From NCBI GenBank assembly GCA_040357565.1, contig JBDODJ010000179.1: a stretch of 22,756 nucleotides of DNA. One strand, written 5' to 3'. Positions 11,001 to 21,469 of this stretch are shown here, one piece after another; within the stretch, counting starts at the first letter, position 1; each line of letters opens with the position of its first letter. This DNA is from Cercozoa sp. M6MM (taxonomy: Eukaryota > Endomyxa: Ascetosporea). The notes beneath the pieces are model-generated. The model searched no databases. It was not told the origin of the DNA and saw only the letters and a list, made by a program, of their open reading frames with translations. Made by a program: the position numbers and the translations under genes.

Positions 11001-13462
11001 CTATCGCATCAAATAAGAAAGCAGAGTTAACAGAACCACATAATCAATAAATACGGGCGTGTCGTCGATGTCAAGTGTCGCAGAGACTGGCGGACACATG
11101 CACGCTCTTTCTTCCAGCCGAATTGTGTCGTCGGACTGTACGACACGCGACTGCCTGCAAATTTCAGGGTCGCAGTCTGACCACGGGGATGCCGATTCCC
11201 GCAACGCTGTATATCGCATACAGGGAGGCTGTTCGTTGGTGAGCAACACGAGCGACGAACGCCGGCAGATAACTTCGTGCCATTGGTGCCAATGTTCACA
11301 GTACAGCTGCAGAACACAAGTCTCTCCTTCCTGTAGGTGCCTGTCGCAGTCGACGTAGTCAATGTTGTCGTCTTGCATGATATAGAGCTCTTCCGTGAAT
11401 CCAAGGATTTCGAGAGGCAGTTGCTTCGGCGGAGCGCATCCTTTCGACTCAAAATAGTTCTCACTTGCGGCAAGATTGCGACCTTTGACGTCCAGTTTCT
11501 TGGCGAAGGACACAAGTGTGGGCACACACATTGCCCTATCGCGGCTCTTGCTGTCGCTCGCCGAGCATTGCAAGTGACGCGCAGTTCGCACTCCACACAG
11601 CGCTTTTGTTGCCGGAAACATTGGTCTGCCGAGACGGATGGAAGGAGGTCTTCCTATAATTGTACTACCATACTAGCGGATTGCAAGTCAATAACAAAAG
11701 AGCGTTGACACCAGTTGGTTCAGGTTGAACGTCGTCGTCGGAAACGAACAAATCAAACTGTGGGCTGCAGTTGAGGAGCATCGGCAAGTGCCGTGAGTGG
11801 CGATTCACCTCCCTCCTTTCTGCACCGGCAGGCCACAGAGTGAAGCTGTCTGACACCACCAGCGAGACCCGCGGCTCACGCCATCGTAATCTAGCTGCCG
11901 AATCTACAGTATATGCCTTACAAAAAACCATCGAGATTTGACAAATTTACGCAGTATCAATTACTTACTTAGGTCTTCGTCGAGACGTCTCTTCACAAGA
12001 CTGTTGTCACCTGCACCAATTGAATTGTCGCGCTGTCCGTGCTCGTCAAAGCGGAGGCCAAAAAAGCGAAGATCTCCAAACTTAAACATTGGCGCAACAA
12101 CAGAGTCGCGAAGAACCATCAGCGGTGCTCGCAGATGGTCTCCGCTCTTTGCTGTGTTTGCAGCATCACCACGACTGCTGGCCATCCGATCCTCGGTATG
12201 GTCTAGGTCGATCATTGCGGCGATCACCGAGTTGCTGATGTACGTGTCGCCACCACGTAGCATAACGCGATCGAGAAAACAATGCACAATGCGCACTTCT
12301 TTGCATGCATGCAACTCGAGCTGCGAAGCGCGTCGCATGGCGAGGAACGGGTTCTGCTCAGGTGTTTCACTACCCAGCATCCAGTTTGATGCACCATAGA
12401 AGGGTTCCGCGTCGCTAAGTGTGGTTTCTCGAATCATAACGCTATCAATTTCCCTGTGCACGTGGATAATACACCAGACACAGGTACAATATATCCTGAT
12501 TTGAGATACAGATACCTGAGGACCATCCCGATGTCACGTAGATTTGACGAGAGAAGAGACAATTCCTCTGCGACCGACACACAAATACGACGTCGCATCG
12601 AGTGACGCTGCGGCAAGGAGAGACGCAGAGCGAGAAGATCTTTGATGCTAAATGCACCAATCTCCCGCCAATGTGCCTGAAACCTGCGTGACCCGTCTGT
12701 GATGCGAAATGTGACATCAGTCAAGAGGAGCGATGCGCCGGACTCAGCGAGAATGGCAAAGGTTTCGCCCATCAAATCTGCGTCTATCTTGGACAGTCTC
12801 AAGCCGTGTGACTCGAGTGGGTCCTCATGCTCATCCGTGCGCAGCGCAACATTGTTCATTTCAAGAACGCCATCTTCAACGACTTCAAATGCCGTTCCAA
12901 ACCGGCCGAAACATCGCCAGTCCACGTTTTCTAAACGTAGTCTCGCTCCCATCTAAACATTCGTGTCGTGAACTGTGGCAAGAAATGTCAAAGAAGGTTT
13001 CACTGTCTCACCCCTGCGACGGAAATTATTGGCGTGGAAAACTCAAGTTGCCCAAATTGCGGACACACAACTACAACCGCAGCGCCGACACCAACAATGT
13101 GTATCTGATGCACTCCGTCACGAAGCAGGCGACCTTCGGTGTTTTCACCCGTCTTCACGTGAATACCCTGTCCGCTTCCGTTGCTCTGTGAGTGAAGGAG
13201 CACCTGATCAAGATTGAGCGTACTGCCGCTGCAAAAGCGCAACTCGACTTTGCTGTTTGAACTCCATTTTGCCCAAGTTTCAACACTAGGCGCTTTCACA
13301 TCGATGCACTTTCTCCGCGAGTCCTAGGAATGAAGTTGTAATTAACCTCCGCTTAGAGACACTGAAGAGTATATCATTTCAAACAATGTGACTTACGTAG
13401 AAGACGTCTTGACATACGCCGAAGGTAGCCAGTACTCCGAAAGTACGCAAGAAAAGGTGCAT
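11001..13462 (-). CDS. Secreted beta-helix-like protein with hydrophobic C-terminal anchor
   Basis: Six exons: 13397-13462, 13012-13323, 12516-12952, 11969-12453, 11712-11903, 11001-11653; all phases agree, 714 residues. The first exon is a signal peptide (MHLFLRTFGVLATFGVC). Residues about 30-450 show recurring short strands typical of right-handed parallel beta-helix (pectate-lyase-like) proteins: KVELRFCSGSTLNLDQVLL, GAAVVVVCPQFGQLEF, RLRLENVDWRCFG, VLEMNNVAL, ASLLLTDVTFRI, EVRIVHCFLDRVMLRGGD, TYISNSVIAAMI. The C-terminal third is Cys-rich (for example CEHWHQWHEVICRR and ACMCPPVS) and ends FIDYVVLLTLLSYLMR, a short hydrophobic tail like a GPI-attachment signal or a tail anchor. It is probably a cell-surface or secreted protein. 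No catalytic residues are recognised and no ortholog is named. Confidence 0.68.
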
Positions 13463-13978
13463 TTAGAATCGGTGACTCGATCGGGCTGTGTGGGACAAGT
13501 TCCGACCTACCAATTCGCGACGTTCCTTGCGCCTAGTTGTACGTTTGACGACTTTGCATGACAAAACCCGAACGCAAATCTACGACGCTCGGACTCTGAC
13601 TCACTTTGCCCTGCGCTTTTTCCGTTCTGGGTGTTATAGTAATATTTTTAACTTTTACACCCCCCAACTGCATCTGGTAGTTTTTTAGTAGCCTTAGACG
13701 CTCGAAGTCTTCCTGTTTCAGCCTGGGGCAGATTAGGTATAAAATTGACAAAAATACTTTGTTAGTGGTCGAACTGTCTGGTCAACTTTCCGCCTTCAGT
13801 TCGGCGCACGTTTCGCTAGTCCAGACAGCGATGTAGCACTGCGGTCACCTTTCCGTTCGTTGACATCGTTTTCCGCAGCGACCCGACTGGCGGGTTTAGC
13901 GCGCTCATTCTCCGAAAGACTAGATGCACCAAGTAGCGTGAGCCCCGTATCCCTTACTTATATCGCCCTTGCGCACCC
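13463..13978. promoter_or_regulatory. Divergent intergenic region, beta-helix gene / gene 7
   Basis: 516 bp between two outward-facing genes. It contains no convincing exon. The minus strand has a short open stretch near 13533-13672 (starting MQLGGVKVKN) without splice support; I treat it as 5' flank. Confidence 0.45.
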
Positions 13979-15076
13979 ATGGGAGAGAAAGTGAAACCGA
14001 AGTTGACTTGGGACGGATTATGTAAAACTTGTGATGATAACAGTTTCCCAGGGGGTTATAAGTACGTTGTTTTTGGCATGCCAAGCTCGTGGACGAACTA
14101 GAAAACAGAAAGAACCACGTCTTTCTAAACGGTAAAACAACTGTATCATGTTATTGCCTGTATTATCTGCAGCTTAAACACGGGAACAAAGACCACCAAC
14201 TCGAGACAACAAGCGAAAAAACATGTTCAGTGCAGACTTCGTGTTTCGGTCAACTGTAAATTAAAATTACGTTGTTTAAAACGGTAAGGTACGGGCTCGG
14301 TTTAAATACTAAGATGTGCGTAGACGCGCTCTTCTGCTGCCAGAACCTTTGAAAAGAAGTTTCAGAGAAAGCACCCTTCCGTCCGCCCCAAACGACGAAA
14401 AGTAGATTTGTTCATGCTACAGCGAACAAAAGGCGAGTGTGACGGTTGGGAGTCATCGCTTCTGCTGTCGCACGACGGAAGCACGGTGAAGTTACTTGCA
14501 GGACCGAAGGAGTGGCCTTCAACTTACAGAGAAGCGGCACGAAAGGCAAATCGACAATGCGCGCTGACAGAACACCGATCTGAAGGCCAAGACTCACGAC
14601 GACGGCTTTTGCGTGCAATGTTTCATGGCCGGCGGCGCAGTCAATGCCGCTGTGCCATGCGATTCGACCGTCTGCAAAAGACCAAACAAACTGCACTCCC
14701 GAATCATGGATGCACAATTTCGACGAGCAAAGCATCCAGTCATTGTGTAGACTGGTTGTACAACTCACAAGACGTATTGCGACTGTCGAAAATTCCAGAC
14801 GTGCGACGGCTGCATGTACCCGCAGATTCTGAGAACACGTTAAAAAGAGACAAGGCACATTGGCTTCGACAAATCGGTCCTAGTTGGCAACCACAAAAAG
14901 CGTCTCTTCCAAGTGCGAAGACAAAACGAGCCGGAGAGAGACGCGAAACCCATTTGCACGACATCCGTCATCCACCACCAAAAGCTCCAAAAGCCGTTCC
15001 CACACATCGACCAATCGCCAAAGAGGAAACTTCACTCCCAAGGTTGGATGTGAAGGACGGTGCTGACGGTAAATAG
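13979..15076 (+). CDS. Unrecognised basic protein, probably nuclear
   Basis: Four exons: 13979-14061, 14109-14131, 14192-14255, 14344-15076; 300 residues, phases consistent. The start ATG gives MGEKVKPKLTWDGLCKTCDD. Exon 2 is only 23 nt. The 733-nt last exon is open from its acceptor to the stop, well beyond chance for this composition. The protein is strongly basic: HPSVRPKRRK near residue 70 looks like a nuclear localisation signal, and the C-terminus is Lys/Pro-rich (PPPKAPKAVPTHRP). A CxxC pair (CKTC) lies in the first exon. No domain or ortholog is recognised. The intron at 14256-14343 has a TACTAAG branch-like site. A second frame (14698-14832) is also fairly protein-like, so extra introns in the last exon cannot be excluded. 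It is convergent with the DNAAF10 gene. Confidence 0.5.
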
Positions 15077-15426
15077 TTACATTTACATGCAGTTACTGTC
15101 CTAAATTTACATGCATGTCCCACACGGTATTTAATATTGTTGTTTGTACTGTAGCTGTTTCCCACATGATTAAGGTACCGACGAGGTCGACCTTGATTTG
15201 GCATCGCTCCAGCCACCCCCAAAAACGAGGGCCTTTGCTGCGTCTCTTCAAATCAATGAATGACCACTCAGCGTAGTAGACCCTGACTAATTTACTAGCT
15301 AGTATGCTATGAAACTGGATATGCTTATAAAGTCTGTATTCGCTCACAGTAGTAGAGCAGCTTTCGTTTGCCGGTGAGCATGGTCGAATTCGAACATTCC
15401 AGTGTCCATTTACTGTCACGCCGTGC
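15077..15426. other. Convergent intergenic region with an 11-bp direct repeat
   Basis: 350 bp between the stops of gene 7 and DNAAF10. No gene is seen. ATTTACATGCA occurs twice, at 15081-15091 and 15105-15115, just after the gene 7 stop; it could be part of 3' end or mRNA-binding signals, or chance. Confidence 0.5.
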
Positions 15427-17369
15427 TTAGAGATTGGACAAGCGGGTCACAATTAGCACTCTCAGTGTCTGTTTGCGAAAAGAGGCTTGATATTTGTAAA
15501 CTGTGCAGGACTGTAGGATGACATACCTGATCGAAAGAAGCTACGACCGCGAGACCGCATTTATCTCTATGCCACGCAAAGGATCGAATAGGCTGCTGCG
15601 CAACGTCGGCCTTGCCTGCCACAGGCTGCAATGTTCCTGTCCAAGCAAGCGTGTCTGACACAGCACCCACAACAAAATGCAGCAAAGAGCGCGTACCCGG
15701 AACGCCTCTTTTCTCGCCTGTTTGTTTGTCTTTAATGACTCGTTCGCGCGGGTACTTGTACTATCAGCCCAATTTGCTTGTGTACGTACAAGGTCAGGAA
15801 ACATGTCATTACCTTGTAAATAGTCAGTTCTCCATTGCCACCACAAGTCGCAAAAATATCCCTGTTCTGTGGCAAGTGTGCCGCCGTCCAAACCTACTCA
15901 AACAAATCTATCAATTTGCAGTTCGCTGGCCATTCGTAAAGTTAACCTACTGTGCCGCTGTGTGCTTTCCACAGAGTGTACGCGAAGCCCTCCTTTGCAA
16001 AATTTACCAATGCCCTTCCACAAGAGAGGTATGAGCATGTAATGGAATACCTGTTGGTGTAATGTGCGCAGATCGTAGACGCGAATTCGCGACTCCAATG
16101 TGGTCACCAGGAGTCTGAAAATCCAAACTTGCACCAGCCCACATACGGTATTAAATATACAAAGACCAAGGAGAGATGCACTTGTTCAGGGCAGTATCCT
16201 TGCGATCGAACTGCACTTTGCACACGCCATTCCGTGCGTTGCTGTGCCAGACCTGCACAGATATTCTTGTATGTGGGCATAGTTCGGTCCAGATTTTATT
16301 TGACCGCACCAACTTGGAAGTACGTAAACAAGCGAGTTTCACGTCTCCGTTGTCGAATCCTACAGGTTAAAATGTCGTATTTATGTAGGAACAGGGCGAC
16401 GTCCAAAGTTACCAGCCGCAAGAACGCGTTCCGATGCCGAGGTAGCACCTCCAAATGCGACTGTCCTGTCATTAGTGGGGCACATTATTGCCACCAGGTA
16501 GTGTTTTAAAAGCACCTACCAACAGTCGCGTCGCTGCTTTGCATCTTCTGGTTCCAAACACAGGACAGGACTGCGAGTTCGCGGATCCCACACGCGTACA
16601 CACCCGTCGCTTCCTCCTATGGTGGTTCAGATTTGTGCTGGTACCTATCCATCTGGTATACACGGTATGCACTACCTGTGACAATCTCAAGTGCACCAAC
16701 TCCTTCCATTGTTCCGCCTACGCAATCGATCGCGCCGACTCGACACTTTCTCCCACCTAAAAATCGCGAATACTTAGTACATTAAAGGGTTTCCTAGCTT
16801 TAGCACGGTCACCTTCTCTAGCATGCGCACGCACTCGAAATAGCGGCTGATCAAAACGCTCGACATCGAAAATGCTCAGGAAGCCATCAGAGTCGCCCAG
16901 CGCCACGTGCGTATCCCTGCGAAGCACGAGTTTAAGCATAAATTGGAATTCGGACATTGGGGAATATTTGCAGAGCTCCGTACTGTACCGAACAAAGGTG
17001 CTACATGTGATTCCATTTGGAACGCTGTGTGACGAAACAAGGTGACACCTGCATTCAGCTGACGCGCGTAAATTTTGTCATATTGAAACTTAGACACCTG
17101 CAGTTGCACACACATACCGACTGTCTCGCAGCTGATATATTTGCACAATTCCCTCATCGTTGGGTTTCGTTCCAGCTGATAAGAACGACGCGGTCCCGGG
17201 TACCCATTGCACATCGCCGGTTCTACACAATGATTGATTTAACATGCAAGAGATATGCGGTATTTCTACGACGTGAGAAGCTAACGCACGTGTACTGGAC
17301 GCGCTGGCAGTGATATTCGGCGAACTGGGGTGCTGTGAGTGAATCGGCCCGACTGGTTTCACCAATCAT
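15427..17369 (-). CDS. DNAAF10: WDR92/DNAAF10, dynein axonemal assembly factor WD40 protein
   Basis: WD40 beta-propeller of the WDR92 (Monad) family, a cytosolic factor known to help preassemble axonemal dyneins with R2TP-type co-chaperones. Fifteen exons: 17290-17369, 17118-17222, 16989-17048, 16813-16916, 16676-16756, 16520-16616, 16413-16465, 16310-16359, 16182-16252, 16051-16114, 15951-15992, 15813-15893, 15697-15760, 15527-15654, 15427-15468. Phases agree throughout; 373 residues against 357 in human. Family signatures in order: TGDVQWVPGTASFLSAG, GITCSTF, HVALGDSDGFLSIFD, AIDCVGG, ALEIVTGGSDGCVRVWDPR, RRDCWTVAFG, NGVCKVQFDRKDTALNK, LVTTLESRIRVYDLRT, HLPQNRDIFATCGGNGEL, QPIRSFAWHRDK and the conserved C-terminus ASFDQTLRVLIVTRLSNL. 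The full length appears intact. Introns are 43-111 nt. It implies motile cilia or flagella in this organism. It is divergent from the membrane protein gene. Confidence 0.94.
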
Positions 17370-17781
17370 TGCAAAATATTGCTGGGCGATTCTTGACAAG
17401 CTCAATGCAGCCGTTCTGGTGACTGAAGCGCCTAATTTGTGATGGCACGACGTTTGAAAAGCCCCAGAAGGTAAAGTACAACTCCAAAAAAGTTTGTATT
17501 CGTGGCACAAAACAAAACCAAAAACAGAAAAACTGGACGGCAGTACGACAGTGTCGTACTGGTAAAACGTAGACTTCTAAACAACTAATTTTGTATCTAA
17601 TTTAAAATGCATCTTGAAACGCGCAGATGACTAGTCAAAACGCGTCCTAGTTCACTGTCCGAGTCGCTCAACTACACCGAAACACCAACTCGGACATTCG
17701 CTCCACAACTCGCTGCCCACCACAGCTCGACTTATATATTACTCGAGCCTTGGCCAGTAGGTTAGCCTCTTTCGACTAACG
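17370..17781. promoter_or_regulatory. Divergent intergenic region, DNAAF10 / membrane protein gene
   Basis: 412 bp between two outward-facing start codons, presumed to hold both promoters. It contains a TTATATATTA stretch (17732-17741) about 40 bp upstream of the plus-strand ATG, compatible with a TATA-like element, and a near-perfect palindrome at 17541-17561. Confidence 0.5.
17541..17561. promoter_or_regulatory. 9-bp inverted repeat with 3-nt loop
   Basis: CAGTACGAC, AGT, GTCGTACTG: perfect 9-bp arms in the shared promoter region. It could bind a dimeric transcription factor. No known site is recognised. Confidence 0.5.
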
Positions 17782-19023
17782 ATGCTGCTCAAGCTTGTTT
17801 TAGTGTCGTCTGCGACGCTTGCGTAAGTTCTGAGTACCAGCCTGTCTGAACTTGTATTGATTGTATATTTAGACATGCCGGAGGCTACAAATACAGAGCG
17901 AAGGCATCGTTGGCTCCGCCAGAATTGGTCGCAGCAACGTCAGGAACGCAAAAGCTGTTCGTCACGGCAAAGGTGGTAGTTGGCGCAAGACTACAGAACG
18001 ATGACACGGCGAAAAGCATTGTATTGCGTTCACTTGGCGATACGCTCAGGTAACGTGGCAACTGAACGTATTATCGACGTGTGAGGGACCGTGATTTTTG
18101 GCTCATTAGTTCCATAAAAGACAAAGTTGATGTCGAAAACGGCGAAGTGACAGTCAGCGATGCGCGTTTTTGGATGCCATTGTACCCTTCGGAAGACGGT
18201 AAAAGCTCAACTCTCTATACGTAGCTCTCCCAGTTGCGGACAGATGATAATGCAGACGCACCTCTCGTGTCCATTTGGGCATCGGTGGCGATACGTTGCC
18301 AAGAGGACTGCAACTCTGCACAAGAAACACTACGGTGCGCTGTGTTTCGAAAGGAGACTGCTTTCCTCGTTGTGGAGTCGGTCGACATCCTTCCCGCGGC
18401 TAAAAAGAACACCATGATGCAATTGAGCAGTCAGTCTGGCAAGGAAGTGCGTGTGACAAGCGAGCCGTTTCCAGTGCAACCAATGTGTCGCGTCGCGCTC
18501 AATCTCGATGATTCAAGTGTTGAGAAGAGAAAGAACGAGTACTGGCTGGGCGAGCTTCCCGTGGCAAATGCCGGATGCAACGTCGGTCCCGAGCGGTGGT
18601 CTACTCGGAAGACACAAATGCCTCTCTCTTGCCGATCTGTACAGACAGTTCTACATTGACGTGGGGGATACGTATGTTCTGCTCTTGTACAGAGGTGCTT
18701 CCCCCGTCAAGAAGCAGATACGTACCGAGTGCTATGTTTCACGGACCAAGTGCGAATCACCAACAGTACTGTTGCTGCACTCACAAAGCATCCCTGTCTA
18801 TAATCGCTGTTGTTGGAATCTGAAGAGGGTGAGGCAACGATACGCGCGGCCGCTATGGTGCGCGAGAGACAACTTGTTAGGTAAGAATTTACACTTAAAC
18901 TGCAGCATCTTTGCACTGATCACGCACTGGTTTTCCCTTTCACAGACTGACAGAAAACACTGCTGAAAACGAGAACAAGATCGCGCAATTGTAAACAAAG
19001 TCAACACATGAGCATTCATTCTC

Positions 19024-19099
<76 letters not shown>

Positions 19100-19199
19100 N
19101 NNNNNNNNNNNNNNNNNNNNNNNNNNNNNNNNNNNNNNNNNNNNNNNNNNNNNNNNNNNNNNNNNNNNNNNNNNNNNNNNNNNNNNNNNNNNNNNNNNN

Positions 19200-19242
<43 letters not shown>

Positions 19243-21206
19243 AGGCGACGGAAAAACAGATACTCGACGAAATGCAAACCCAACGCGCACGTGTCGCCGG
19301 AAGCACTGGTACTCCTGTATCAAGACGTGGACAAGCAACGAAGTGATGTTTTTCTGTGTTAGAGGCGGAACTGAAGAAGCAAGCGGACGATCGGTTGCGA
19401 GAGTTGGGTCTGAAAAGTACAGATTTAGCTTTCAACCTTCAGATTTCGTGATTCTGTATCGATACCTTGCATCCAAAGTGCACAACAACGCCGAAGTTCT
19501 ACATTCTCTTCGCCGAGATATCGTGTCTTTTAATTTTGCGACACACTGTGCATTGAGTGGTCTACGAATCATGTATCTTTGTGTCCAGTCCGGAGAGCGC
19601 GAGAATCTAGAGAAACTGAAATTACTTCGCGAGTTCCTCGGTGATGTATCAAAGCCAGTGACACTTCAGCTAAAGGAAAGTCGGCTGATTGAGGCCGGAG
19701 CATTGGCCACCACAGCGATTCTCTCGGTTTGTCAAATGCATTCAAAGGAAACTCCAGGAGTATTTTGGAGCGTAATACGAGTATGTGCGAGCAGAAAGAA
19801 ACTGCTCCAAAAGAAAAAGAGGAGGAAACGAAGCCGGTGATTCCAGAAGAAAGCAAGACTGGCGAGCAAGAAGGAACGAAATACGAGGTGATAGAAGCTA
19901 AAGAGACGCTGACAGAGGCTAAGAAAACGAAACCGACGATACCCTTAGCAGTCAAGAAGGTTAGTGAGGAAAAGACAACGAAAGCTGCAGAAGAAGAGAC
20001 ACGGAAGGCAGCTGTGCGAGTGGCAGAAAAGACGAGTAAAGCACCTACCCAAAAAGAGGCGCAACTGGAGAAGGTACCCTTGCCCGTTCCGTTGGATGCC
20101 GTCTTTGCGTCGTTGCCGCTGATTCGTACGTTTTTTCATCGCTGCACAATGGCACATCTTTGATCTGTGTTTGGTAAAAATGAATATACACTCCTTGACG
20201 TAGTCGAGATCAACGTACCTCCCGACGGCAGCGTACACGAAGACGTTGTCACTGTGCTACAACACTTTCCCCTGATGCACAAGATCATGAAAGACGGTAT
20301 TGCACAACAACTGGTGTTGAAGATTTCAGTTTTGTACCTAAACAGACCGAGTGGTCGTCAACGACCTCTCCTTCCATGCCGTGAATGCGACTCTCACAGT
20401 GCGTTATTTCTCGATGATGTTCTTTTGGAACGAATTTTGTTTGATACTGTTGCACTCAGGCATGGGTGCACATGAAAGTGACACTGTGGCTACGCGACGA
20501 GTAAGTTCCGTTGCTCGTATCAAAACTGAAATCTATTTCTTGAGCAGAGATGGTGGGCGTCGACGCGAAATAATCCAAGCCATGCGTGAAGTGCAAACGC
20601 GCTCGCTGGGGGACGTAGAGGGATTGACTCTTGTCAAGAGACTCCACGATTCCACCGTGCGTATGAAATTGTGAGTTTACCTTCTCCTTCTGCTTTACAC
20701 AAAGCCTTTTTCACGTTCATTTGAAAACTGTACCACAGCGACCTCGAGAACGAAAACAACCTGCACAGGATCGACGCCAAGCTCGCAGCCATCGCGGACG
20801 CCTCACCTGTCCGTGTTTTGCAAAGAGAATGTAATGCGACCTTTTGTGCGTGTACTACGTTGCAGGAGCAAACACCTGACGCCATACGAGAGTGGCAGCG
20901 TTTGAGTGACTCGGTGTTCGGTGGGCGCACGCAACAGCCCGACCTCAATACTGTCAAGGTAGTACATCACCTTGATAATGTGTTCACTCTTCACGGCGTA
21001 CCCTGAATGCACGCCGTGACGTTTAGATGTCGCAATTGAGCTTCCGCGTGCAACTTCAACGGTATACTGTTTCGCATCCGTGTATACAGTCGAGTAAATT
21101 GTGGTCACTGGCAGAAAACACAACGACGCTGTGGTGTCACCCAAACAAATCGATCTCTGCGGCTTGGCTGCTCTCGCAGAGTTGTATTTTTTCTCTTATT
21201 ATAGTA

Positions 21207-21258
<52 letters not shown>

Positions 21259-21414
21259 TGTGTGTTTAGTGACCAACTCCAAGATGCCAACTGCGACGAT
21301 GAGGGTCTTTTGCGGTGTTGGCCCTCGGTACAGCTGCCGCATCGACTGAGCAACGCCGACGTAGCCGCACAAGTACACGCAAAAGGTTTCCTTTCAAGTA
21401 GCTTTTGGCTGTGC

Positions 21415-21469
<55 letters not shown>

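Noticed and set aside
13533-13751. Minus-strand frame before the beta-helix gene
   Set aside because: It ends upstream of the signal-peptide exon with no in-phase donor linking it; a signal peptide at 13462 is a natural start.
14412-14858. Minus-strand frame with WD40-like texture
   Set aside because: No repeat signature, no splice partners, and the plus strand over the same bases has the longer frame joined in phase to upstream exons.
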